From assembly GCA_024636785.1 (NCBI GenBank), contig JAGXGK010000007.1, positions 1 to 46,026 of the forward strand: DNA of 46,026 nucleotides, read 5' to 3'. Numbering within the stretch: the first letter of the stretch is position 1; every line of letters starts with the position of its first letter. Made by a program: the position numbers and the translations under genes. The DNA comes from Gammaproteobacteria bacterium. Its GTDB lineage: Bacteria > Pseudomonadota > Gammaproteobacteria > SZUA-229. Of the stretch, positions 9,944 to 17,496 are shown piece by piece. Below the pieces are notes generated by a model. It was not told the DNA's origin and ran no database searches. It was given only the letters and a program-made list of their open reading frames with translations.

Positions 9944-9959
9944 GGCCTGCGGTCAGGCC
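9944..9959 (-). terminator. GC-rich hairpin downstream of the DUF3565 gene
   Basis: A perfect 6-bp stem GGCCTG/CAGGCC with a 4-base loop lies 8 bp past the DUF3565 stop and directly abuts the MITE-like element. It has no T-run on the minus strand, so it is only a weak terminator candidate. Confidence 0.35.
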
Positions 9960-9967
9960 GTCATACT

Positions 9968-10159
9968 TCATTCGTTTCTGTCGCAGAGCACACAGCCGAG
10001 TTCGAGGCCGAGCATTTTTTGCCGGCCCGCTTCAGTAACCACCCAGGGACGGCTCTGCCAGGGTGGATTATGACGCACGTGCTGAGCGTGTCCGCAGGCC
10101 AGCTCGGCGACCCAGTCACCATAGATATCCTGATTAAATCCTGTGATCGCCTGCTTCAT
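9968..10159 (-). CDS. DUF3565 family small protein
   Basis: A 63-residue protein matching the DUF3565 family by its conserved run: an N-terminal ITGFNQD, then ELACGHAQHVRHNPPW, RPWVVTEAGR and a C-terminal LGCVLCD. The conserved Cys/His set (CGHxQHxRH ... CxxC) looks like a small metal-binding fold, probably zinc; this is an inference and the family function is unknown to me. It starts 23 bp after the stop of the AI-2E-family permease on the same strand, so the two are probably co-transcribed. Confidence 0.85.
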   Translation of the reverse strand: MKQAITGFNQDIYGDWVAELACGHAQHVRHNPPWQSRPWVVTEAGRQKMLGLELGCVLCDRNE

Positions 10160-10182
10160 GATTAATGCTATTCCGTAATTAC

Positions 10183-11229
10183 TTATGAGGATGGCTCGAC
10201 TGAGGTTTCACTGGCAGGACCCAGCAGGGTGCCCAGCCACGCACTCTCTTTCTTGCTGTCCAGCGCCAGTTTTACCGCAACCGTTAAGGGCACCGATAGC
10301 AGCATGCCGGCTGTTCCCAGCACCCAGCCCCAGAACACTAACGAAAGAAACACCACCAACGTGGAAAGCCCAAGGCCCCTGCCCATGTATTTGGGTTCGA
10401 TGACATTACCGACCACGACATTAATCACCATGTAACCGGCCATGACCAGAATGGCGCTGCCCATGCCCAGCTGCACCATCGCCAACAACACCACCGGCAC
10501 CGCTGCGATGATGGAGCCGATGTTGGGGACATAATTCAGCATGAAGGCCAGTACGCCCCATAAGGCCGGATAATCAACCCCCAGCGCCCACAGCCAGAGC
10601 GCCACCATAAGGCCAGTCAGTGCACTCGTTGCAGTTTTTATGCTCATGTACATTCTGAGCTTTCTGGTGAACACGGCGGAGAATTCACCGCCTTTTTTGC
10701 CGCCACTAATGGCGGCCAGCTTCTCGGAAAAATGCGCGCCTTCCAGCAGAATAAAAATTACGGTTAACAGTATTAAAAATGAATTGGCCAGCACATTGCC
10801 GAATCCGGAAAGGATGGAGACCACCATATTCATGGCCGCTTTCGGATCAAGGTTATTGCTCAGATAACCTGCCGGCAGCGCCACACCCTGCGTCGCCAGC
10901 CATTGAATAAGGACCTGCCACTGCTGGCTAATGCGCTCCTGATAGGAGGGCAGGTTTCTGGAAAAATCATCCACTGAACTGCCGATCAGCACGGCCATGA
11001 CCAGCCCCGCAATCAGTACCAGCACGACCACCAGCGCCAGCGAGGCCTTTTCGCCAACGCCGATTCTCTGCAAACCCTGCATCACCGGAAAACACAGAAC
11101 CGCGATAAACGCCGAGAGAAACAGGGGCACCAGCAAAGGCGCGGCCTGCTTCATGCCTGCAATAATAATAATTAGTGCAGCAGCGACCAGCACCGCCTTT
11201 GAAGTTTTCGAAAAAGCCAGCTCCTGCAT
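10183..11229 (-). CDS. AI-2E family transporter (PerM/TqsA-like permease)
   Basis: An inner-membrane protein of 348 residues with the layout of this family: two N-terminal TM segments (about 13-60), a third (~63-85), a hydrophilic stretch (90-135), then about five TM segments to residue ~325. Conserved features include the YVPNIGSIIAAVPVVLLA region and PKYMGRGLGLSTLVVFLSL. Family members export autoinducer-2 or act as Na+/H+ antiporters; the substrate here cannot be decided. The start has a GAGGAT Shine-Dalgarno. The DUF3565 gene follows in the same transcription unit. Confidence 0.9.
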   Translation of the reverse strand: MQELAFSKTSKAVLVAAALIIIIAGMKQAAPLLVPLFLSAFIAVLCFPVMQGLQRIGVGEKASLALVVVLVLIAGLVMAVLIGSSVDDFSRNLPSYQERISQQWQVLIQWLATQGVALPAGYLSNNLDPKAAMNMVVSILSGFGNVLANSFLILLTVIFILLEGAHFSEKLAAISGGKKGGEFSAVFTRKLRMYMSIKTATSALTGLMVALWLWALGVDYPALWGVLAFMLNYVPNIGSIIAAVPVVLLAMVQLGMGSAILVMAGYMVINVVVGNVIEPKYMGRGLGLSTLVVFLSLVFWGWVLGTAGMLLSVPLTVAVKLALDSKKESAWLGTLLGPASETSVEPSS

Positions 11230-11270
11230 TTTTTATCCTCTTGTTATATTGATAAACGTAAAAAACTTTT

Positions 11271-11424
11271 TCACCGCAGAGACGCAGAGAGCGCAGAGGA
11301 AAACCGTAGTTAGTTTATGCATGACTCTTATTGTTAATAATAGGTTGCATCTAACAATCTATAATTTAATTTTGTTTTATAAGAAAACAAGTTTTTCTCT
11401 GCGCTCTCTGCGTCTCTGCGGTGA
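11271..11424. repeat. 33-bp inverted repeat pair (CTCTGCGTCTCTGCGGTGA family)
   Basis: Left arm 11271-11303 begins TCACCGCAGAGACGCAGAGA. Right arm 11392-11424 is its reverse complement with one mismatch. The 88-bp interior is A/T-rich with no gene. A related single module (CTCTGCGTCTCTACGGTGAA) occurs near 7985. It lies between the AI-2E permease gene and rmuC and could fold into a large cruciform or hairpin, or be a minimal mobile unit. Confidence 0.75.
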
Positions 11425-11436
11425 ACGCTTTTGACC

Positions 11437-12663
11437 TTATTCCGTATCACCAACTTCATCATCTAAATCCTTGTCCAGCAGGTCGATGTCTTCGTGCTCC
11501 AGTTCGACTTTTTCTATTTTCTCGAAACGGCTGCTGATTTTGTTCGCGGATGTGCTGACTTCTTTTACGTCATCGTTGGCCATGCGAATATGGTTGGACA
11601 GATTGTCCATGCGTTTTTTGAAGCGGCCAAAGTCTTTCGACAGCCCGACCAGATGCTCCTGGATCAGGTGCACCTGTTTGCGGGTGGCCGCATCCTTGAG
11701 CACGGCGCGAACAGTGGTCAGGACTGCCATCAAAGTTGAGGGCGATACCATCCACACACGCTTGCGGTGCGAGTCTTCCACCAGCTCGGGCTGGTGGGCG
11801 TGAATTTCCGCGAACACCGATTCGGCGGGAATAAACATGATAGCGCTATCGGAGGTTTCACCGGGAATGATGTATTTTTCAGAAATGTCCTTGATGTGCT
11901 TTTTCACGTCCTGGCGGAACTGCCGCTCTGCGGTTTGGCGGTCTGATTCGGCCAACTCGTTATCCATCATGCGCTTGTAGGAGTCCAGCGGGAATTTGGA
12001 ATCGATTGCCAGATCGCCGGTGGGCTCGGGCAGGAACAGCATGCAGTCTACACGCGTGCCATTGGTCAGCGTATGTTGCAGGGAGAAGTTGCTCTCCGGC
12101 ATCATGTTGCGCACCAGCGCGGCCATCTGCACTTCGCCAAAAGCACCGCGCGAGCGTTTGTCCGACAGCACCTCCTGCAAGCTGACCACGCTGGTGGAAA
12201 GCTCGGTAATTCTTTTCTGCGCTTCGTCAATTTTGGCCAGCCGCTTCACAACATCGGTGAAGGTCTCGGTAGTCTTTTCAAAACCCTTGCTCAGGCGTTT
12301 TTCAACCTGACCGCTGATTTCATTCAGGCGCTGATGCAGCATCTCCTGCATTTTCTTGTTGGAGTCCGCCGATTTTTCAATGCTGATTTGCGACATCTCG
12401 CCAAGTCGCTTCTCAATGCTGTGCTGCATTTCGCCGAAGCGCTGCTCAAATTTGCCCTGCATGGCGGCCAGACTGTTGAGCTGCGATTCACGGCTTTCCC
12501 GCAGCCGGGCTTCAATATTCTGGAACTGCCGGTTCTGTTCCTCGTTGCGCATATCGGTGCGCAGCTGTTGCCCGCGCATGCGCCATAGCAGCACCACGGC
12601 CAGCAACAGCAGTGCCAGCATGATTAGATCAATGAGCGTTATATTGTTAATATTCATATTCAT
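11437..12663 (-). CDS. rmuC: DNA recombination protein RmuC
   Basis: An RmuC homologue, a family that limits recombination at inverted repeats and carries a nuclease-like fold. The 408 residues start with a TM anchor (about 10-27, LIMLALLLLAVVLLW), followed by a long coiled-coil region (35-165, rich in Q/E/K/R). The conserved core (about 170-370) contains RGAFGEVQMAALV, NGTRVDCMLFLPEP, AIDSKFPLD and AESVFAEIHAHQPELV, and the C-terminus is acidic. It is divergent from the Rieske gene. Two closely spaced in-frame ATGs exist at the start, and either could be used. Confidence 0.93.
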   Translation of the reverse strand: MNMNINNITLIDLIMLALLLLAVVLLWRMRGQQLRTDMRNEEQNRQFQNIEARLRESRESQLNSLAAMQGKFEQRFGEMQHSIEKRLGEMSQISIEKSADSNKKMQEMLHQRLNEISGQVEKRLSKGFEKTTETFTDVVKRLAKIDEAQKRITELSTSVVSLQEVLSDKRSRGAFGEVQMAALVRNMMPESNFSLQHTLTNGTRVDCMLFLPEPTGDLAIDSKFPLDSYKRMMDNELAESDRQTAERQFRQDVKKHIKDISEKYIIPGETSDSAIMFIPAESVFAEIHAHQPELVEDSHRKRVWMVSPSTLMAVLTTVRAVLKDAATRKQVHLIQEHLVGLSKDFGRFKKRMDNLSNHIRMANDDVKEVSTSANKISSRFEKIEKVELEHEDIDLLDKDLDDEVGDTE

Positions 12664-12759
12664 AAATCATCACACGTTATGCATGAATATTCATGCATTT
12701 ATAATCGTGTTATCTTACACATAATTGCTATTGTTTAAGCCGTTAATACAACATTCCCT

Positions 12760-13092
12760 ATGACTACCAATCTCTGCGACATCTCCGAAATACCCGATCC
12801 CGGCAGTAAATCCTTTCAGCTGAACGATAACGGACAGAGCCTCGAAATTTTCGTGGTACACAAGAACGCGGGGTTTTACGCATTTATCAATCGCTGCCCC
12901 CACACCGGCATCAATCTGGAATGGCAGGAGGATCGCTTTCTGGATCTCGACCAGGCCTTTATCCAGTGTGCCACCCATGACGCCCTGTTCGAGATCGACA
13001 GCGGGCGCTGCATTCACGGCCCCTGTGTCGGCGAGAGCCTGAGTGCAATCGTTATTGAGGTTGTCGATAACATGCTGGTGGCTCAAATCTGA
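12760..13092 (+). CDS. Rieske [2Fe-2S] domain protein
   Basis: A single-domain Rieske ferredoxin of 110 residues. Both cluster-binding motifs are visible: CPHTG (Cys-x-His, about residue 45) and CATHDALF (Cys-x-x-His, about 75), followed by the conserved GRCIHGPC segment. There is no signal peptide or TM helix, so it is cytosolic and probably an electron carrier for an unidentified partner oxygenase or reductase. The tusA-like gene follows 107 bp later on the same strand. The 96-bp gap to divergent rmuC must hold both promoters. Confidence 0.88.
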   Translation: MTTNLCDISEIPDPGSKSFQLNDNGQSLEIFVVHKNAGFYAFINRCPHTGINLEWQEDRFLDLDQAFIQCATHDALFEIDSGRCIHGPCVGESLSAIVIEVVDNMLVAQI

Positions 13093-13199
13093 GTGATTAT
13101 TAACCCTGATTTTCTTGACAAGATTCGGCTTGTGGCATAAGTTAGTCACCGTTCACTATCTTTAGTGATAACCAACGATCCCCAATTAAGAGGTTTATT

Positions 13200-13430
13200 A
13201 TGAGCGACTATGATTCAGAACTGGATGCCAGCGGCCTGAACTGCCCCCTTCCCATTTTGCGTGCCAAGAAAGCTCTGGCTGCACTGGAAGCCAATCAAAC
13301 TCTCAGAATCATCGCTACTGACCCAGGCTCAGTAAAAGATTTTGAAGCTTTCTGTAAGCAGACCGGTAACGAGCTGGTTTCCAGTGGTGAAGAAGGCGGC
13401 AAGTTCGTCTTTATGATTAAGAAGTCTTAA
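13200..13430 (+). CDS. TusA-family sulfurtransferase
   Basis: A 76-residue sulfur carrier. The signature LNCPLPILRAKKAL has the CPxP cysteine (Cys15) that carries persulfide sulfur, followed by the typical beta strand LRIIATDPGSVKDF. TusA proteins deliver sulfur for tRNA 2-thiouridine and, in sulfur oxidisers, to the Dsr/sHdr pathways; which applies cannot be told here because no dsr or rhd gene is adjacent. A good AAGAGGT Shine-Dalgarno precedes the ATG. The TetR-family gene starts 37 bp after its stop, so the two may be co-transcribed. Confidence 0.92.
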   Translation: MSDYDSELDASGLNCPLPILRAKKALAALEANQTLRIIATDPGSVKDFEAFCKQTGNELVSSGEEGGKFVFMIKKS

Positions 13431-13467
13431 TCACTTCCGCTGATCAGGGTCTGCTGGTTGTTTTGCC

Positions 13468-14097
13468 ATGAGCACACGCTTACCAGGCCCTGAGCGACGG
13501 CTGTTAATTCTCAAGGAGTCTCAACGGCTGTTTGCCGAAAAAGGATTTCACGGCGTTTCTATCGATGAAATCGCCCGTGCTGTTAATGTTAGTCCCGCCA
13601 TTCTGTACCGTCATTTCGAATCCAAGCAGGCGCTTTATGACGCCGTTTTACGCGAGCTCTCGTCACAACGGGAAAGCTATGTAGAGGCGGTTATCAACAG
13701 CGGTGCCGGCTTCGAAGAGGTGTTAATCAGCATGACCGAAGTTTTCATCCACAGCATCGACGAAAACCCCAATCTGTTGCGCATCGAAATGCAGAGCCTG
13801 CTGGACGGCAACTCGGCCACCAGTGAGTTTTTTGAAAACCGCTGGAAAAGTTTCAACGACTATATCAATTTCAGCCTGAATGAACTTCTGGCCTATGATA
13901 TTGATGACCGTGAAATCAAGATTCTCACTGCCAGCCTGATGTTTCAGGGCATGGTGCGCGAAGCTCTACTGCAAAAATACCTGCAACCTCAGGATCGCCT
14001 GATAGACGTCAGTCTCAATGAGCTCAGTCGAGAGCTGGTGACGCTGTTCGTGCGCGCGGTGGGCATTGACCGGCCCCGGGCTGCTGAAACTGATTAA
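13468..14097 (+). CDS. TetR/AcrR-family transcriptional regulator
   Basis: A repressor-type protein of 209 residues. The N-terminal helix-turn-helix is clear: ILKESQRLFAEKGFHGVSID, then EIARAVNVSPAILYRHFESK (about residues 11-57). The remaining ~150 residues form the helical ligand-binding and dimerisation region, with no recognisable ligand signature. It lies just downstream of the tusA-like gene; its target is unknown. No strong Shine-Dalgarno is visible upstream of the ATG, consistent with coupling to tusA translation. Confidence 0.9.
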   Translation: MSTRLPGPERRLLILKESQRLFAEKGFHGVSIDEIARAVNVSPAILYRHFESKQALYDAVLRELSSQRESYVEAVINSGAGFEEVLISMTEVFIHSIDENPNLLRIEMQSLLDGNSATSEFFENRWKSFNDYINFSLNELLAYDIDDREIKILTASLMFQGMVREALLQKYLQPQDRLIDVSLNELSRELVTLFVRAVGIDRPRAAETD

Positions 14098-14168
14098 CTC
14101 ACCTGCTGACAATACGGCGATTTTCAGCTAAATTAGCCGCACCTTTATCCACCAAAGAAATCGTTATC

Positions 14169-14867
14169 ATGAAAAAATATACCTTTGCCGCCATCGCCCT
14201 CTTTCTGGCTCTGGGCTCCGGTTTGCTGTTCAACGAAATGGCTGGCACCTATTCAACGCTGATCGACGAGGAGACTGCAGAATCTTCAGAGATTGCAATC
14301 GCGCCCGAGTCGACCGAGACCGGCGCCATCGTCAATGTAAGAATGGAAACGAGCATGGGCGAGGTGCTGTTGGAGCTGTATCCGGAAAGAGCGCCCGAGA
14401 CGGTCAGGAATTTTCTCAGCTATACCAATGCCGGTACTTATGACGGTACCCTGTTTCACCGCATCATTAGCGGCTTTATGAATCAGGGCGGTGGTTATAC
14501 GCCTGATTATGCAAAAGTTGAGATGCAGCGACCCATCCCTAATGAGGCCTACAACGGCCTGAAAAACCTGCGCGGCACCATTGCCATGGCCCGCACCAGC
14601 GCGCCGCACTCGGCTACCAGTCAGTTTTTTATCAATACTGCGGACAACACCATGCTCGATCACACCGGCAAAAATATGAGCGGCTGGGGATATGCGGTAT
14701 TCGGCAAGGTGGTGAGCGGCATGAAGGTGATCGATAACATGGCCAGCGTGCAGACCGGGTCTGCGGGGCCTTTCTCTCAGGATGCGCCGCTAACACCCGT
14801 CATTATTCAAAAAATGACTGAAGTTAAAGCGGCCGAAACGTCGACCGGGACGGACTCAGGCCAGTAA
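14169..14867 (+). CDS. Cyclophilin-type peptidyl-prolyl isomerase, membrane-anchored or exported
   Basis: A prolyl isomerase of 232 residues. Residues 5-20 are hydrophobic (signal peptide or anchor), a ~35-residue linker follows, then a cyclophilin domain (about 55-222): VRMETSMGEVLLELYPERAP, LFHRIISGFMNQGGG (catalytic Arg in FHRII), SATSQFFIN and WGYAVFGKVV. The sequence is PpiA/PpiB-like, and the exported N-terminus favours a periplasmic role like PpiA. Its last 12 bases overlap the 3' end of the convergent ubiC gene, so the two transcripts must overlap antisense at their ends. Confidence 0.92.
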   Translation: MKKYTFAAIALFLALGSGLLFNEMAGTYSTLIDEETAESSEIAIAPESTETGAIVNVRMETSMGEVLLELYPERAPETVRNFLSYTNAGTYDGTLFHRIISGFMNQGGGYTPDYAKVEMQRPIPNEAYNGLKNLRGTIAMARTSAPHSATSQFFINTADNTMLDHTGKNMSGWGYAVFGKVVSGMKVIDNMASVQTGSAGPFSQDAPLTPVIIQKMTEVKAAETSTGTDSGQ

Positions 14868-15395
14868 TCCCGGCAGGTAATACTCGCTCACCAGCAGCGG
14901 TTTTCCGCCCACGCGGAAGAGCGAACGCCGCCCCCAGAGTGCCTCACCCTCTGCCCCGGTTTTTTCATAGGGCGTGCTTTCGGGGCTCAGGCGGCTGACC
15001 ATGATCTCTTCACGCCGCATGCTGCGGTCGGCAAACAGCATCACTCCCAGCGGCCGGCTGCCCAGACTGGCATAACGGCGTTCGGCACCTTTAAGGGTGC
15101 TGAGGGGGATGACGGTGCGGGCGTAGACCACCGCCCTGTTACCACAGAATAGATGCACCTGCCGGATCAGGGCGTACCGGCTGAGGGGCATATTCAGCGC
15201 CCTGGCCTCATCCGTCGTGACGCGCCCGACCATCTGCGACAGCACCTCTACATGAAAATCACCACCGCCATGGCGGATCAATCTGGCCGTTAATGAGGAG
15301 ACATCAAACAGCCATGAACGCAGTTCGGTGGATAAATTTTTCGAGAATAGTTGCCGGCGCCGATACCAGCGCTGTGCAAGATGGCTTGAACTCAT
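14856..15395 (-). CDS. ubiC: Chorismate lyase UbiC
   Basis: Converts chorismate to 4-hydroxybenzoate plus pyruvate, the first committed step of ubiquinone synthesis. From the ATG at 15395 the product has 179 residues (family ~165-190). It shows LIRQVHLFCGNRAVVYARTV, the family's active-site arginine region, LKGAERRYASLGSRPLG, and a C-terminal SEYYLPGL with the conserved glutamate. The upstream extension to 15467 lacks family similarity and a ribosome site, whereas AGGTAC precedes 15395. No ubiA follows, unlike in E. coli. It overlaps the cyclophilin gene tail to tail by 12 bp. Confidence 0.88.
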   Translation of the reverse strand: MSSSHLAQRWYRRRQLFSKNLSTELRSWLFDVSSLTARLIRHGGGDFHVEVLSQMVGRVTTDEARALNMPLSRYALIRQVHLFCGNRAVVYARTVIPLSTLKGAERRYASLGSRPLGVMLFADRSMRREEIMVSRLSPESTPYEKTGAEGEALWGRRSLFRVGGKPLLVSEYYLPGLLA

Positions 15396-15518
15396 GAGCG
15401 TACCTGTTTTTAATAAAGCTGAAACTCTAAACAGCCACGAAAGCACACCGGCTGTTATCAGCGGCACAGTTTATAGCTTTTAACTGTCTACTGATAACCG
15501 CTGGCTGATAACTGCCGA

Positions 15519-17420
15519 CTACTCTTTTTCCGTTTTCAGCCAGCGCTGCAAGATGCTGCCCAGTTCGGCCTGCCTGACCGGCTTGCCCAGATAATCGTCC
15601 ATACCCGCTGCCAGGCAGCGCTCCCGATCACCCTCCATTACGTTGGCCGTCATCGCGATAATCGGCAGATGGCCGTTGTCTGCGAGGCGCTCCTGTTCAC
15701 GCCACGATCGAGTCGCCTCGTAGCCATCCAGATTCGGCATCTGGCAGTCCATCAAAACCGCATCGAAGCTCTCCCTGCTCAGACATTCCAGGGCTTCCAC
15801 ACCGTCTTTCGCCAGCTCCGGTTTGAGCCCGATTTTCTCCAGCATCTTTTTCGCCACCATCTGATTAATGGGGTTATCTTCAACCAGCAGTATGCGCCCA
15901 CTCAGTTCATATCGATGATCGATGACGACCGGCTTTATCTGTTTTAACTGCGCCTCACTGGCGATATTCACGGGGATAACGAACCAGAATTTTGAGCCCC
16001 TGCCCGGTTCACTGTCGACCCCGAGGTTGCCGTGCATCAGCTCCACCAGCTGGCGCACAATCGCCAGCCCCAGACCGGAGCCACCATATTTGCGGGTGGT
16101 GGAACCATCCGCCTGTGAAAACGCCAGAAACAGCTTGTGATGCTTGCGCAGGGGGATGCCGATGCCGGTATCTTCCACCTCAATGCGAATCAGCGCCTCA
16201 TTTTCATCCTTGAGCTTGAGCTTGATGCGCACACTCACGCCACCCTCATGGGTAAACTTGATGGCATTAGAAATCAGATTCACCAGCACCTGCCGCATGC
16301 GCGTGGGATCACCAATCACCCGCTCGGGTACGCCTTCGTCAACTTCACTGTTCAGGTAAATCCCGTTCTGCTCGGCTTTGAGCGCGTACAGCACCACCAC
16401 ATCATTCACTATCTCACGCAGATCATAGGGAATGGCTTCAAAGCTGAGCTGACCCGCCTCGATTTTTGAAAGATCGAGCACGTCATTGAGAATCGACAGC
16501 AGAGCATCGGCCGATTTGTAGGCCACGTTGACATATTCATACTGCTCGCTGCTCAGCCGGGTATCTTCCAGCAGTTGCAGGGTGCCGATGACTCCGTTCA
16601 TGGGGGTGCGAATTTCATGGCTCATATTGGCCAGAAAATCACCCTTGGCCCGACTCATTTTTTCGGCATGCTCCTTAGCTTTCATCAGCTGCTCTTCCAC
16701 CGTTTTAACGTGCGCGATTTCGGTCGTGAGCGAGTGGTTAAGTTTTTCCATATCGCTGGAAGCTCGGGTGAGATTCTTGATCAGGTCGGCATTTTTCAGC
16801 GACAGTCTCAGAGCATCTGTTGAGGACTTATTAATGCGGTAGGCCGCGACAATAATCGCGCCCAGGAAGAAAGCCGTCATCGCCGACAGGGCGTAATAAA
16901 CCTCGCCGCCGATATAAAAAAGTCGCACCGCCAGCGGCACCAGAATAAAGCCCACGTAGGCAGAATAAACCCAGGCCACGTTGGAATAACTGATGCCGCT
17001 GGCCGAGACCCCGACCAGAATGAAGGCCAGGATTATCTGCTCTATCTGCTTGTAGGGGAACATCAGAGTGGAGGCGATGCCCCAACCCATGGCGACGAAT
17101 ATCACCGCCAGAAAATACCAGCGCCTGGCCACATCAGCAGACAGGTAAAAATCGTCGCGTTTATACAGCTTCAGATGCTGAATGGCGGCACAGATAAAAA
17201 ACAGCACCACCATCATTGCCAGCCAGACGCTCAGCACGACCGGCGGCAATTTCCCCCAGACCAGACCAACCCAGGTGATGGCCATCAGCAGGCTTGCCAG
17301 GTTGCTGAAACCGGAGCTCTCGATTAATCGGGTCTTCTGGGTCTCGCGCACAGCCTCGGCATAGTCATCTATTTCGTCTTCGACTTCGGGTGGATATCTG
17401 TTTCTGAAAAAATTAAGCAT
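15519..17420 (-). CDS. Membrane hybrid sensor histidine kinase with C-terminal receiver
   Basis: A 633-residue kinase. The N-terminal ~195 residues contain about six TM helices in hairpins (e.g. 40-56, 62-80, 101-120, 126-142, 150-168, 176-194), an integral-membrane sensor with no large periplasmic loop. A coiled coil (205-258) leads to HisKA with phospho-His268 in ANMSHEIRTPMNG. HATPase follows (about 370-485: NLISNAIKFTHEGG, DTGIGI, GGSGLGLAIVRQLVE), then a receiver (509-628, phospho-Asp558 in VLMDCQMPNLDG). It is BarA-like in its output half. It probably needs an HPt partner; the REC-HPt protein at 2616-3440 is a candidate. Confidence 0.93.
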   Translation of the reverse strand: MLNFFRNRYPPEVEDEIDDYAEAVRETQKTRLIESSGFSNLASLLMAITWVGLVWGKLPPVVLSVWLAMMVVLFFICAAIQHLKLYKRDDFYLSADVARRWYFLAVIFVAMGWGIASTLMFPYKQIEQIILAFILVGVSASGISYSNVAWVYSAYVGFILVPLAVRLFYIGGEVYYALSAMTAFFLGAIIVAAYRINKSSTDALRLSLKNADLIKNLTRASSDMEKLNHSLTTEIAHVKTVEEQLMKAKEHAEKMSRAKGDFLANMSHEIRTPMNGVIGTLQLLEDTRLSSEQYEYVNVAYKSADALLSILNDVLDLSKIEAGQLSFEAIPYDLREIVNDVVVLYALKAEQNGIYLNSEVDEGVPERVIGDPTRMRQVLVNLISNAIKFTHEGGVSVRIKLKLKDENEALIRIEVEDTGIGIPLRKHHKLFLAFSQADGSTTRKYGGSGLGLAIVRQLVELMHGNLGVDSEPGRGSKFWFVIPVNIASEAQLKQIKPVVIDHRYELSGRILLVEDNPINQMVAKKMLEKIGLKPELAKDGVEALECLSRESFDAVLMDCQMPNLDGYEATRSWREQERLADNGHLPIIAMTANVMEGDRERCLAAGMDDYLGKPVRQAELGSILQRWLKTEKE

Positions 17421-17496
17421 GAGCTAAGGCAACATTATTGTTATCAGCTTTTATACATAGACGAACAGCCAGCAATGATCCAGCGATTCACTGGAA

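Noticed and set aside
12073-12588. 171-codon plus-strand ORF opposite rmuC
   Set aside because: Antisense to a conserved gene; Leu/His-rich shadow translation.
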